Notes: generated by a model from the letters alone, not told the origin. 64,000 nt of DNA from Bog-473 sp963728845 (GCA_963728845.1 CAVSLS010000005.1:86116-150115); one strand, 5' to 3'; positions 19,219 to 27,842 are shown, numbered from the stretch's first letter. Made by a program: numbers and translations.

Positions 19219-19485
19219 ATGGCCGAGTGCACACATCTGGACGAGATCGCGGACGTCGAGCCGCAGACGCCGCAGGGCTGCGGTGCGTGCATGGCCATGG
19301 GCGCCACCTGGGTGCACCTCCGGCTGTGCCTGTCCTGCGGCGAGGTGAATTGCTGTGACTCGTCGCCCAACAAGCACGCCACGAAGCACTTCCACGCGTC
19401 GGGTCACCCGCTGGTGCAGTCCTTCCAGCCCGGTGAGGACTGGATCTGGTGCTACATCGACGAGATGGTCATGGAGCCGGGCTGA
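19219..19485 (+). CDS. UBP-type zinc finger protein
   Basis: An 88-residue protein made almost entirely of a zf-UBP domain. Ligands are visible as CTH near the N-terminus, GCGAC, LCLSCGEVNCC, and the histidine set in NKHATKHFHASGHP. In eukaryotes this fold reads ubiquitin C-termini; bacterial stand-alone copies are common in actinobacteria and their role is unknown. It follows the mycofactocin-coupled SDR after 19 bases, with an AGAAGAGGAGG ribosome site before the ATG, so it is probably the last gene of that operon. Confidence 0.82.
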   Translation: MAECTHLDEIADVEPQTPQGCGACMAMGATWVHLRLCLSCGEVNCCDSSPNKHATKHFHASGHPLVQSFQPGEDWIWCYIDEMVMEPG

Positions 19486-19492
19486 TCGCCCA

Positions 19493-20770
19493 TCAGGAGC
19501 CTTGCCCGTAGGTCGTGTCGCGCCGCTCGGCGCGGGTCGTGCCGACGGCGGCGACGGCACGTCGGAGATCACGCACGAGCATCGGCACCGTGGCGGCGTT
19601 GCCGGCGTGCACGGTGGCGTGGAGCGAATCGGGACGGTTCTGCCGGTCCAGGTACCAGCCGTCGGCGCCCAGGCGCTCGCCGACGGCGAAGATGTCGAGG
19701 TGTCCGGGGTCGCGGGCGCCGAACGCCATCACCGTGGCCGGCGGGTCGCCGCGCAGCGCGAGGCCGTCGATGGACTCGATGCCGGCGCGCAGCCGGCGCG
19801 CCGCGTCGTGCGCCGTGCGGGTCAGCTCCAGGTAGCCGTGGCGGCCGAGGTGCATCATGGCCGCCCACGCGGCCGCGACGGGTCCGGCCGGCCGCGTCCC
19901 GGCCATGGCCGTCGAGGCGTAGAAGCCGCCCAGCCAGTCGGTGGTCACGAAGAGTTGCTTGCGGGCGAGCTCGTGGGTCCGGTACAGGATCACCGAGACC
20001 CCCTTGGACGCGTAGCCGTACTTGTGCGCGTCCGCCGACATGGAGGTCACGCCCGGGACGCGGAAGTCGAACGGCTCGTCGAGCCGGCCCAGCTGGGCGA
20101 GGAACGGGAGGAGGAACCCGCCCATGCAGGCGTCGACGTGGCACAGGATGCCCCGATCCTTCGCGATCGACGCCAGGTCGGTGATGGGGTCGATCACCCC
20201 TTGCGGGTAGGTCGGCGCCGAGCCCACCACCATGATCGTGTCGTCCGAACAGGCGTCCGCCACTGCGTCTGCGCTGACCTTGAAGTCGGCTTCGACCGGT
20301 ACGCGGACCAGGTCGACGTCGAAGTAGTCCGCCGCCTTCGTGAAGGCGGCGTGCGCGGACTCGGCGGCGACGACGGCGGGTCGGGCGATCCCGCGCTCGC
20401 GTCCGACGTCGCGTGCCGTCTTGACCGCCTGCAGGAGGCTCTCGGTGCCGCCGGAGGTGAGGTAACCCTCCACCGCCCCGCCCGAGGCGGGGTCGTCGGC
20501 GCCGAGCAGCGTGGCGGTGTTGCACACGATGTCGTGCTGCATGGTGCCGATGCTCGGGAAGGCCAGGACGTTCAGGCCGTTCTCGGCGCTGTAGAGCGCG
20601 AGCGCGTCGGACAACAGCTCGTGCACGTCGTCCCCGGCCGAATAGACCAGGCTGAAGACACGACCGCCCCGCCAGTCCTGGTCGTCCTGCTTCATGGCGA
20701 TCAGCCGTTGCATGACCTCGTTGCGGGGCAGGCCCTGCTCGGGCATCGGCGTGTGCGGGAAGGCGTCCAC
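19493..20770 (-). CDS. PLP-dependent lyase, sphingosine-1-phosphate lyase-like
   Basis: A 425-residue group II PLP-dependent decarboxylase/lyase. The cofactor lysine is K250 in SADAHKYGY. YLTSGGTESLLQAV binds the phosphate, and HVDACMGGF carries the aspartate that contacts the pyridine ring. The overall pattern resembles sphingosine-1-phosphate lyase more than glutamate or aromatic amino acid decarboxylases, with no membrane helix. The likely reaction is cleavage of a phosphorylated amino-alcohol or decarboxylation of an amino acid. It converges with the UBP zinc-finger gene with a 7-base gap. The ATG at 20770 fits the family N-terminus. Confidence 0.8.
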   Translation of the reverse strand: MDAFPHTPMPEQGLPRNEVMQRLIAMKQDDQDWRGGRVFSLVYSAGDDVHELLSDALALYSAENGLNVLAFPSIGTMQHDIVCNTATLLGADDPASGGAVEGYLTSGGTESLLQAVKTARDVGRERGIARPAVVAAESAHAAFTKAADYFDVDLVRVPVEADFKVSADAVADACSDDTIMVVGSAPTYPQGVIDPITDLASIAKDRGILCHVDACMGGFLLPFLAQLGRLDEPFDFRVPGVTSMSADAHKYGYASKGVSVILYRTHELARKQLFVTTDWLGGFYASTAMAGTRPAGPVAAAWAAMMHLGRHGYLELTRTAHDAARRLRAGIESIDGLALRGDPPATVMAFGARDPGHLDIFAVGERLGADGWYLDRQNRPDSLHATVHAGNAATVPMLVRDLRRAVAAVGTTRAERRDTTYGQGS

Positions 20771-20794
20771 ATCGAGTTCTTACTCCAGGCGGGC

Positions 20795-20812
20795 GGCGCC
20801 CGGGTGGGCGCC
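20795..20812. other. Small perfect inverted repeat in a divergent gene gap
   Basis: GGCGCCC and GGGCGCC flank a four-base loop in the 79-base gap between the PLP lyase and the DinB gene, which point away from each other. It could be an operator or a transcript hairpin. In such GC-rich DNA a 7-bp repeat may also be chance. Confidence 0.25.
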
Positions 20813-20849
20813 TCGTCGATGCGAGCACCCGAGGCGTACCGTGGGCGGC

Positions 20850-21371
20850 ATGGCCGACGACACCGCTCCCAGCGCCGCAGAGCGCCGCGACCTGATCGGA
20901 ACCCTGGCCCAGCACCGGGGACTGCTGAGACAGACGGTCACCGGGCTGTCCGATGAGCAGGCTCGCCTGCGCCCGACCGTCAGTGCCCTGTGCCTCGGGG
21001 GACTGATCAAGCACGTGTCCAGGGTCGAGCAGAACTGGACGAACTTCATCACGAAGGGCACCTCGGCCATCGGTCAGGCCGATGCGGCGAGCTTCGCCGC
21101 CCACGCCGCCAGCTTCGAGATGACGGAGGACGAGACGGTGGCCGAGCTGCTCGAGCGCTACGACGCGGTGGCCCGGTCGACCGACGAGCTGATCCTGTCG
21201 CTGCCCTCACTCGACGTGGCCCACCCGCTCCCGGACGCCCCGTGGTTCGAACGGGGGGCGTCGTGGTCAGCGCGGCGCGCGCTGCTGCACATCATCGCCG
21301 AGTCCTCCCAGCACGCCGGCCACGCCGACATCATCCGCGAGACGATCGACGGCACGAAGTCGATGGGCTGA
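20850..21371 (+). CDS. DinB/DUF664-family protein
   Basis: A 173-residue four-helix bundle protein of the DinB/DUF664 superfamily. The three-histidine metal site can be seen as H in LIKHVSRVE near residue 54 and two in IIAESSQHAGHADI near residue 156. Related actinobacterial proteins include mycothiol-dependent transferases, but the thiol partner cannot be read here. The ATG at 20850 starts MADDTAP and a family-like N-terminal helix follows at once. It is followed after 82 bases by an LLM oxidoreductase on the same strand. Confidence 0.8.
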   Translation: MADDTAPSAAERRDLIGTLAQHRGLLRQTVTGLSDEQARLRPTVSALCLGGLIKHVSRVEQNWTNFITKGTSAIGQADAASFAAHAASFEMTEDETVAELLERYDAVARSTDELILSLPSLDVAHPLPDAPWFERGASWSARRALLHIIAESSQHAGHADIIRETIDGTKSMG

Positions 21372-21453
21372 GGCGCGCCCGGTCCGTATGGACCGCACCG
21401 GAGCCGGCACCCCGGTCCTGGGATACCTTGGCCGCCGTGTCCGGGGGATCCGC

Positions 21454-22299
21454 GTGAAGTTCGCCGTCACCTTCGGGCGCATGCACCCGCGTCTGTGGGT
21501 CGAGGCCGCCGAGGCGGCCGACCGGCTCGGCTTCGAGTCGGCCTGGCTGCCCGAGCATCTCGTGTTGCCCGTCGCCATGGCCGGATCGCCCTACGCCGGG
21601 GCCGAGCACCCTCCCGTGCCGCCCACGACCCAGCTCTTCGACCCGGCTTCGCTCCTGTCGTTCGTTGCGGCCCACACGACGTCGCTGCGCCTCGGCACCT
21701 ACGTCTACCTGCTCGGCCTGCGCCACCCCTTCATCACGGCCCGGGCCTTCGCCACGCTGGACTGGGTCTCGGACGGGCGCGCCGTCATCGGCGCCGGCGC
21801 GGGGTGGCTGCGCGCCGAGTGGGAGGCGCTCGGCATCGACCCCTCCACCAGGGCGGGCCGGCTCGACGAGGCCATCGGCGTCTGCCGCCGGCTGTGGACG
21901 GAAGAGACGGTCGCCCACGACGGGCCCTGCTTCCCCTTCGCCGAGGTCGCCTTCGAGCCCAAGCCGGTGCAGCGGCCGATCCCCATCTTCATCGGTGGCG
22001 AGTCTGCGCCGGCCCTGCGCCGGGCCGGTCGTCTCGGCGACGGCTGGATCGGCATGGCCCACACCCCCGAGTCGGCGGCGGCTGCGGTGGCCACCATCCG
22101 GGGCCACCGGTCGGAAGCCGGTCGGCTCGACCAGCCGTTCGAGATCACGGTGGGCGGCGAGTGCACGACCGACGACGACGTCGCAGCCTGGGCCGCCGCC
22201 GGCGTGGACCGCCTCATCGTGTCGCCCTGGCGCCGGTCCGCCGAGGTGCTCGATGCGATGGGGATGTTCGCCGAGCGATTCATCGGCGCTGCCGCGTGA
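21454..22299 (+). CDS. LLM-class (F420-type) oxidoreductase
   Basis: A 281-residue luciferase-like TIM-barrel oxidoreductase. Recognisable parts are KFAVTFGRMHPRLW at the N-terminus, LRLGTYVYLLGLRHPF, GRAVIGAGAGWLRAEWEALG and PIPIFIGGES. The pattern is that of actinobacterial F420-dependent enzymes (TIGR03619-like) rather than true luciferases. The GTG at 21454 was chosen because it puts the first beta-strand at residue 2; an upstream ATG would add 22 unconserved residues. The substrate is unknown. Three copies of a 16-bp repeat follow the stop. Confidence 0.82.
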   Translation: MKFAVTFGRMHPRLWVEAAEAADRLGFESAWLPEHLVLPVAMAGSPYAGAEHPPVPPTTQLFDPASLLSFVAAHTTSLRLGTYVYLLGLRHPFITARAFATLDWVSDGRAVIGAGAGWLRAEWEALGIDPSTRAGRLDEAIGVCRRLWTEETVAHDGPCFPFAEVAFEPKPVQRPIPIFIGGESAPALRRAGRLGDGWIGMAHTPESAAAAVATIRGHRSEAGRLDQPFEITVGGECTTDDDVAAWAAAGVDRLIVSPWRRSAEVLDAMGMFAERFIGAAA

Positions 22300-22312
22300 G
22301 GTCGCCGGCCCC

Positions 22313-22376
22313 GAGCTCCAGAGGCTCCGAGCTCCAGAGGCTCTGAGCTCCAGCGGCTATGAGCTCCAGATGATCG
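22313..22376. repeat. 16-bp tandem repeat, about 3.5 copies
   Basis: The unit GAGCTCCAGAGGCTCC starts at 22313, 22329 and 22345 with few changes, and a partial fourth copy begins at 22361. The array fills the space between the convergent LLM and aldehyde dehydrogenase genes and runs over the aldehyde dehydrogenase stop at 22357, so its final residues are encoded by repeat. Each unit contains the palindrome GAGCTC. Confidence 0.85.
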
Positions 22377-23829
22377 ACTGCGGCTCGGTGTAGGCCAGCA
22401 GCCCGTAGTCGCCCCCGTCGCGCCCGACCCCCGACATCTTGAAGCCGCCGAAGGGCGCATCGTGGTTGCGCTGCGCGGTGTTGATGCCGACGTGGCCGGC
22501 CTGCAGGCGTTTGGCCACGCGCAGCGCCCGGGCGCCGTCCTTCGAGAAGACGTAGTCGTAGAGCCCGAAGTCCGAGTCGTTGGCGATGGCGATGCCTTCC
22601 TCCTCGTCGTCGAAGGGGATCATCGTGATCACGGGCCCGAAGATCTCCTCGCGAGCCACGCGCATGGTGTTGTCGCCGGTGATGAGCGTGGGGGCCACGT
22701 AGTAGCCGGTCGGCAGGTCGGCCGGCCGCTCGCCGCCGATCACGATCTCGCCGCCGTCCTCGCTCGCCGTGGCGATGTGCGCCTCGATGCGCGCCCGCTG
22801 GGCCGCCGAGATCACCGGACCGACGATGGTGGCGGTGTCGGTCGGGTCGCCGACCTTGAGGTAGCCGGCCATCTGCACCAGGCCGTCGCGCACCTGGTCG
22901 AACAGGCTGCGGTGCACCACGGCCCGCGTCGGTGCGGTGCAGATCTGCCCCGAGTGGAAGGACCAGGTCGAGCCGATGCAGCCGACGGCCGCCTTCACGT
23001 CGGCGTCGTCGAAGACGACGCAGGCGCCCTTCCCGCCGAGCTCGAGCAGCGTGCGTTTCATGGTCCGCGCCGCCTTCTCGGCGATGGTCACGCCGACCTG
23101 GGTCGACCCGGTGAAGCTGACGCAGTCCACCTCGTCGGCCTCCACCAGCGCGGCGGAGGAGGCCGGACCGTTGCCGTTGACCAGGTTCACGACTCCGGGT
23201 GGGAACCCGACGTCGTTGAGGATGCGCGCGAGCTCCACGATGGCGAGCGGGTCCTGGGGCGCCGGCTTCACGACGACCGTGTTGCCCGCCGCCAGCGCCG
23301 GAGCGACCTTGCCGGCCATGTTCACCATGGGGAAGTTGTACGACGTGATGCAGGCGACGACGCCGAGCGGCTGACGGTTCACCATGCCGCCGATGATCCC
23401 GCCCGGTGCCAGCGGCGTCGCCTGCGCCGGCTGGGGGAGCAGCGGCGTCTGGAGCACGGCGCGCGGGTCCCGGGCGTAGCGCTCGAAGCGATCGGCCGCC
23501 ACCGGAACCTGCATGCGCGAGCCGACCGTCGCCGTCGCCCCCGTCTCGGCGATGACGAGGGGCAGGAGCTCCGACGACTTGGCCCGGATGGCCTGCGCCG
23601 CCTCGCGCATGAGCGCCCCGCGCTCCTCGGCCGACCAGGCGGCCCAGCCCGGTTGTGCCTCCTTGGCCGCGGCGGCGGCGGCGTCGGCGTCGGCGGCGCT
23701 CGCGTTGGGGGCCAGACCCACCACGGCCTCGGTGGCCGGGTTGACGATCTCGTAGGTGCCCTCGGACGCGTCGACCCATTTGCCCCCGATGAGGAGCTGG
23801 TGCTCTTCGCGCGTGCTGGTCTCGGCCAT
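22357..23829 (-). CDS. Aldehyde dehydrogenase family protein
   Basis: A 490-residue NAD(P)-dependent aldehyde dehydrogenase. The catalytic cysteine is C297 in HSGQICTAP and the general base E263 in LLELGGKGA. The cofactor loop FTGSTQVG and the cation-binding EIFGPV are present. It likely oxidises an aldehyde to the acid in the same catabolic network as the nearby acyl-CoA genes. The ATG at 23829 starts MAETSTREEH. An almost perfect copy of the CTGACG-N3-CGTCAG repeat lies 34-48 bases upstream, where an operator would be placed. The last codons lie within a tandem repeat. Confidence 0.9.
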   Translation of the reverse strand: MAETSTREEHQLLIGGKWVDASEGTYEIVNPATEAVVGLAPNASAADADAAAAAAKEAQPGWAAWSAEERGALMREAAQAIRAKSSELLPLVIAETGATATVGSRMQVPVAADRFERYARDPRAVLQTPLLPQPAQATPLAPGGIIGGMVNRQPLGVVACITSYNFPMVNMAGKVAPALAAGNTVVVKPAPQDPLAIVELARILNDVGFPPGVVNLVNGNGPASSAALVEADEVDCVSFTGSTQVGVTIAEKAARTMKRTLLELGGKGACVVFDDADVKAAVGCIGSTWSFHSGQICTAPTRAVVHRSLFDQVRDGLVQMAGYLKVGDPTDTATIVGPVISAAQRARIEAHIATASEDGGEIVIGGERPADLPTGYYVAPTLITGDNTMRVAREEIFGPVITMIPFDDEEEGIAIANDSDFGLYDYVFSKDGARALRVAKRLQAGHVGINTAQRNHDAPFGGFKMSGVGRDGGDYGLLAYTEPQSIIWSS

Positions 23830-23862
23830 GTGGTGCTCCCTGGTCGGCGTTCGCCGGCGGAT

Positions 23863-23877
23863 CTGACGGCGCGTCAC
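23863..23877. promoter_or_regulatory. Putative operator upstream of aldehyde dehydrogenase
   Basis: CTGACG-GCG-CGTCAC matches the inverted repeat CTGACG-N3-CGTCAG at all but the last base. It lies between the aldehyde dehydrogenase start and the divergent DUF35 gene. Perfect copies occur at 36401 and 53092, each just upstream of a catabolic operon. Confidence 0.6.
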
Positions 23878-23960
23878 ATTCAACCCCGCCCCGCCTGCCG
23901 CCGCCAAAGCGCCAGCTCGCCCGCTGGCACGGGCACCCGCCCCGGGGCGAGACTGGGCCC

Positions 23961-24510
23961 GTGACCACCGACGCGGCGCCAGCGGGAGCAGAGACCTTCC
24001 TCCTGCCGCTGGGCGACGAGGAGTCCGAAGGGTTTTGGGCGGGCACCGCCGCGGGCGAGCTCAGGGTCCAGGCCTGCGATGCCTGCGGCGCGCTGCGGTT
24101 CCCGCCGCGGGTCATGTGCCCCGAGTGCCAGTCGACCGAGCGCTCCTGGCGGGCCGTCTCCGGGCGGGGGGTCATCTGGTCCTTCGTGGTGGTGCACCCC
24201 CCGGTGCTTCCTGCCTACGCGCCCGTACACGCCGTTCCCGGTGATCACCGTCACGCTGGCCGAGAAGCCCAGCCTGCGCATGGTCGGCAACCTGGTCACC
24301 GGGCCGGGCGGCGACATCAACGGCGTCGACCCCGCCGGTATCGAGATCGGCGAGCCGGTCCGGGTCGTCTTCACCGGCCGCCCCCGGCCCGACGGCACCC
24401 TCGTCCACCTGCCCCAGTGGGTGCGGGATCCGGCACATGAGGGGGCCCAATTGCGGTCATTTATGACTTTTTGCTCTGCGCAAGGTCACAAGATCTGTGC
24501 GATTCTCTAG
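23961..24510 (+). CDS. Zn-ribbon/OB-fold DUF35 protein (frameshifted)
   Basis: A DUF35 protein with an N-terminal rubredoxin-like zinc ribbon, CDACGALRFPPRVMCPEC, followed by an OB-fold. The frame breaks near 24222, after VHPPVLPAYAP, and resumes in the next frame with YTPFPVITVTLAEKPSLRMVG. One extra C would explain it. DUF35 proteins usually partner thiolases or MaoC-type hydratases and bind the acyl-CoA tail. No partner thiolase adjoins this copy. The last 25 residues read into what looks like intergenic DNA, so the natural stop may be earlier. The start is GTG 23961. Confidence 0.72.
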
Positions 24511-24589
24511 ATTGGAAAGAGTCCACGGGGGATGAACGGAGTCTGGTCATGAGTCGGCCTGCCGATACGGTCCCTTCCCCGCGCGCCCC
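24441..24589 (+). promoter_or_regulatory. Likely promoter region of the FtsH-like gene
   Basis: This stretch is visibly less GC-rich than its surroundings and includes TTTATGACTTTTTG and a -10-like TAGATT near 24510. A short reading frame from ATG 24549 encodes 14 residues and ends at a TGA that overlaps the GTG start of the protease gene. It could be a leader peptide, or the true N-terminus displaced by an indel. No clear -35 or operator is seen. Confidence 0.35.
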
Positions 24590-26422
24590 GTGACCGGTGC
24601 CGACTCCGGCGAGTCCGTGTCCGGGATCGTGGGGCAGTCCATCCTCGGCAGCGCCGACGTGACTCGTGCCCGGGAGCGTCGCCGCCAGATCCGGCTCCGG
24701 CGCCTCGTCGCCGTCGGTGCACTCGTGTGGGGCTGGATCGTCGTGCGCGGCCTGACCGGGCACGGCATCTTCCCGTCGGTCCACTTCCCGCACTGGCTCG
24801 GCGGCGCGCTCCCCATCATGCTGATCTGCCTGATGCTCGGGGCGGTGATGCTGGTGCCGCTCGTCGGGGCCGGGCGCTCGCCGCACACGCTCGTCCGGCC
24901 CGGCGAGACCGCCGTGGGGCTGGAGGACCTCGTCGGCATCGATGGCATCAAGGCCGAGGTGGTGCGCTCCATCAACCTCTTCCTCGCCCACCAGACGTTC
25001 CGCGACACCATGGGCGGCTCGGCGCGCCGCGGCGTCCTCTTCGAGGGCCCGCCGGGGACCGGCAAGACGTTCGTGGCCAAGGCGATGGCCAAGGAGGCCA
25101 ACGTCCCCTTCCTCTTCGTCTCCGCCTCGGCCTTCCAGTCGATGTACTACGGCCAGACGAACCGCAAGATCCGCTCCTACTTCAAGCAGCTGCGCAAGTA
25201 CGCCCACAGAGAGGGCGGCGCCATCGGCTTCATCGAGGAGATCGACGCCATCGGCGCCACGCGGCGCGGCATGGGCGGCGGCGGCGGGACCGAGGGCGTG
25301 TCCGGCGTCGTCAACGAGCTGCTCGTGCAGCTGCAGTCCTTCGACACCCCGACCCGGGGGCAGCGCTTCTCCTCGGCCTGGATCGACCTGGTCAACCGCT
25401 ACCTGCCCGACGGCGGCAAGCTGCGCAAGCCGGCCGTCGTCCCCGCCAACGTGCTCGTCGTCGGCGCCACCAACCGCAAGGACGACCTCGACCCGGCGCT
25501 GATCCGGCCCGGCCGGTTCGACCGCACGATCTACTTCGGGCTCCCCGGGCGCCGGGCCCGGGCCGACATCATCGCCTACTACCTGGGCAAGAAGGCCCAC
25601 GCCGCCGACCTCGACGAGCACGGCGCCGTCGACATCGTCGCCGGCATGACCTTCGGGTACTCGCCCGCCGCACTGGAGCGGCTCATGGACGAGGCGCTCG
25701 TCATCGCCCTGACCCACGGCCGCTCCGCCATGACCATGTCCGACGTGGCGGAGGCCAAGATGCTCGTCGAGCTCGGCGTGACCGACGAGACCATCTACAC
25801 GCCCGACGAGCGGACCCGGGTCGCAACCCACGAGGCCGGCCACGCGACGGTGGCCTACTTCGTGGGCCAGACCCGCCAGCTCGACGTGCTCTCCATCGTC
25901 AAGCGCCGCGACTCGCTCGGCTTGCTCCAGCACTCCGACACCGAGGAGCGCTTCACGAAGAGCAGCGAGGAGCTGCGCGCGCTGCTGCAGATCGCCATGG
26001 GCGGCATGGTGGCCGAGGAGCACTGGTTCGACGAGGTCTCCACCGGCCCGGCCTCGGACCTGGCCGCCGCGACCACCATCGGCGCCCAGATGATCGGGGC
26101 CTGCGGCATGGGCAACTCCCTCATCTCCGTGGCCGCGGCCGGGAGCGGCTACTTCGAGGGGAGCCTGGTCGACAAGGTGCTCGGCGACAAGGCCGCCCGG
26201 GCGGAGCTCGATGCGTTGCTGATGGGTTCGTGCGACGCGGCCAAGGCCATCGTGGAGGCCCACCCCGAAGTCGTGGAGGCCTTGCGCGACGCCTTGCTCG
26301 AACGGGACGAGCTGGTCGGTGCGGAGATCACCGAGGTGATCGAATCGGCCCTGGACGAGGCCTCCGGGCCCTCCGTGATCGCCGAGTTGCGCCCCTCCTC
26401 GTCTGCCGGAGGGCGCGCCTGA
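24590..26422 (+). CDS. FtsH-like membrane AAA+ zinc protease with altered Walker B
   Basis: A 610-residue FtsH-type protein. Two transmembrane helices (about residues 38-56 and 72-93) flank a very short external loop. Walker A is GPPGTGKT at 153-160, and the second region of homology contains RPGRFDR at 306-312. The protease zinc motif is HEAGH at 414-418, with a third ligand D490 in STGPASD. The Walker B motif reads FIEEIDAIG, so the usual Asp is Glu216, while Glu217 is kept. An insertion of about 35 residues (250-285) interrupts the AAA core. Classical FtsH has a much larger periplasmic domain, so this is a divergent paralogue. GTG 24590 is the start. Confidence 0.85.
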   Translation: MTGADSGESVSGIVGQSILGSADVTRARERRRQIRLRRLVAVGALVWGWIVVRGLTGHGIFPSVHFPHWLGGALPIMLICLMLGAVMLVPLVGAGRSPHTLVRPGETAVGLEDLVGIDGIKAEVVRSINLFLAHQTFRDTMGGSARRGVLFEGPPGTGKTFVAKAMAKEANVPFLFVSASAFQSMYYGQTNRKIRSYFKQLRKYAHREGGAIGFIEEIDAIGATRRGMGGGGGTEGVSGVVNELLVQLQSFDTPTRGQRFSSAWIDLVNRYLPDGGKLRKPAVVPANVLVVGATNRKDDLDPALIRPGRFDRTIYFGLPGRRARADIIAYYLGKKAHAADLDEHGAVDIVAGMTFGYSPAALERLMDEALVIALTHGRSAMTMSDVAEAKMLVELGVTDETIYTPDERTRVATHEAGHATVAYFVGQTRQLDVLSIVKRRDSLGLLQHSDTEERFTKSSEELRALLQIAMGGMVAEEHWFDEVSTGPASDLAAATTIGAQMIGACGMGNSLISVAAAGSGYFEGSLVDKVLGDKAARAELDALLMGSCDAAKAIVEAHPEVVEALRDALLERDELVGAEITEVIESALDEASGPSVIAELRPSSSAGGRA

Positions 26423-26481
26423 TCCCACCCTCCCTTCCCGGCTACCTTTCGGGGCGAGCCGGCACAAGAGGGGCAACGGGA

Positions 26482-27538
26482 ATGGGGCAGTCACGACGCA
26501 CGCGGACCCGCCGGGTCGGTCGCGCTCGGCGTGCTCGCAGGGCTGAGCGCGCTCGTCCCCCTGGCCCCCCTCGGTGCCGGGGCCGGTGCGGCCGCCGGCG
26601 GCCTCGGCCGTCCCTGCCCGCGCCCTCGGCGGGCTGCACGCTGGCCCAGCCCGTCGCGCCCGGGAAGTCGAGCCAGGTGCTCGCCGCCGGGGGTGACGAC
26701 GGCGGCTACGTGCGTGAGGTCCCGCCCTCGTACACCGGCCGGGTGCCGCTGCCCGTGGTCATCGACCTGCACGGGTACGAGGAGCCCGCCTCGCTCCAAG
26801 TGACACTGTCCGGTCTCGGTGCGTACGGGGACACGCATGGCTTCATCACCATCACGCCCCAGGTCACCGACGCCGGTGCCCATGTGGCAGACCGGATTTG
26901 CCAGCAAGGACGTCGCCTTCATCGGGGGGCTGCTGCACACCATCGACACGACGCTCTGCGTCGACCGCAACCGCGTCTTCGTCACCGGCTACTCGAACGG
27001 GGCCTTCCTCACGTCCACCCTCGCCTGTGTCGACGCCGGCCAGGTGGCTGCGGTCGCTCCCGTGGCCGGAATCGAGGACCCGGCCGGGTGTCACCCGTCG
27101 CGCCCCGTGCCCGTAGTCGCCTTCCACGGCACCGCCGACCCGTTCGTGTCCTACACCGGGGGGCTGGGACCGTCCTCTCTCAAACTGGCGGCACCCGACG
27201 GATCGGGCCGCACGCTCGGGCAGGGCCTCAGCAAGGAGACGCTCAAGAAGCTGCGCACCGGTCCCTCGATCCCGGCCGTCACGGCCGCCTGGGCCCGGCG
27301 CAACGGTTGCGCCCCCAGGCCCACCGAGCGCAGCGTCGCCACGAGCGTCACCCTCATCGCCTATTCCTGCCCCCATGGCGACGACGTGGAGCTCTACCGC
27401 GTGAGCGGCGGTGGGCACGCCTGGCCCGGCAGCGCCGTCTCGCGGGAGATCGCGTCCGTCGTCGGCTACACCACGATGGCGATCTCGGCCGACCAGATCA
27501 TGTGGGCCTTCTTCGCAGCGCATCCGTTGCACGACTGA
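26482..27538 (+). pseudogene. Secreted polyhydroxybutyrate depolymerase-like esterase (multiply frameshifted)
   Basis: Pieces of one exported alpha/beta-hydrolase appear in three frames. A signal-like stretch GLSALVPLAPLGAGAGAAAGG lies near 26535 in one frame. VPLPVVIDLHGYEEPASLQ lies near 26750 in a second. From 26880 the catalytic part follows in a third: TGYSNGAFLTSTLAC with the nucleophile serine, VVAFHGTADPFV with the acid, and SGGGHAWPG with the histidine. The pattern matches LpqC/PHB depolymerase-type esterases. At least three indels are needed to restore it. The catalytic residues are intact, so sequencing error is as likely as real decay. Confidence 0.7.
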
Positions 27539-27542
27539 GCAT

Positions 27543-27775
27543 CTACTGCGGCGGCACCTTCCCGCCTCCCGAGCACCCGCAAGCACGAGACGGCCCAACC
27601 GGCCCGGTGGGCGCCTGCGCTGGGCCGCCAGGGCCTCGGCCTCGCGGTCCCGGGTGAGCGGGCCGCCGAGCCGCCAGTAGCGCCTGCCGCCGCCGGTGTA
27701 GCGGACGTAGTCGGGCACCGGCGGCAGCTTGTGCTTGGGCTTGCGTGGCCGCTTGCCCTTCGAGCCCGGGCTCAT
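27543..27775 (-). CDS. Small basic hypothetical protein
   Basis: A short Lys/Arg-rich protein starts MSPGSKGKRPRKPKHKLPP, followed by VPDYVRYTGGGRRYWRLGGP and TRDREAEALAAQ. In the starting frame it runs on antisense to the esterase, which is unlikely. In the adjacent frame it would end at 27543 after a glycine- and cysteine-containing tail (ACGCSGGGKVPP), which needs one more frameshift near 27620. No family is recognised. Confidence 0.35.
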
Positions 27776-27842
27776 CGACGCGAGTCTGGCGCGGGCTCGG
27801 AGGGCGTGCCGGGAAGGTGAACCTCCCACGCCGGTCCGCCGC

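Noticed and set aside
24461..26494. A 677-residue open frame on the minus strand opposite the FtsH-like gene
   Set aside because: It is an antisense frame kept open by GC-rich codons. Composition is His/Gly/Val/Arg-rich with no motif, while the plus strand has a clear FtsH-like protein.
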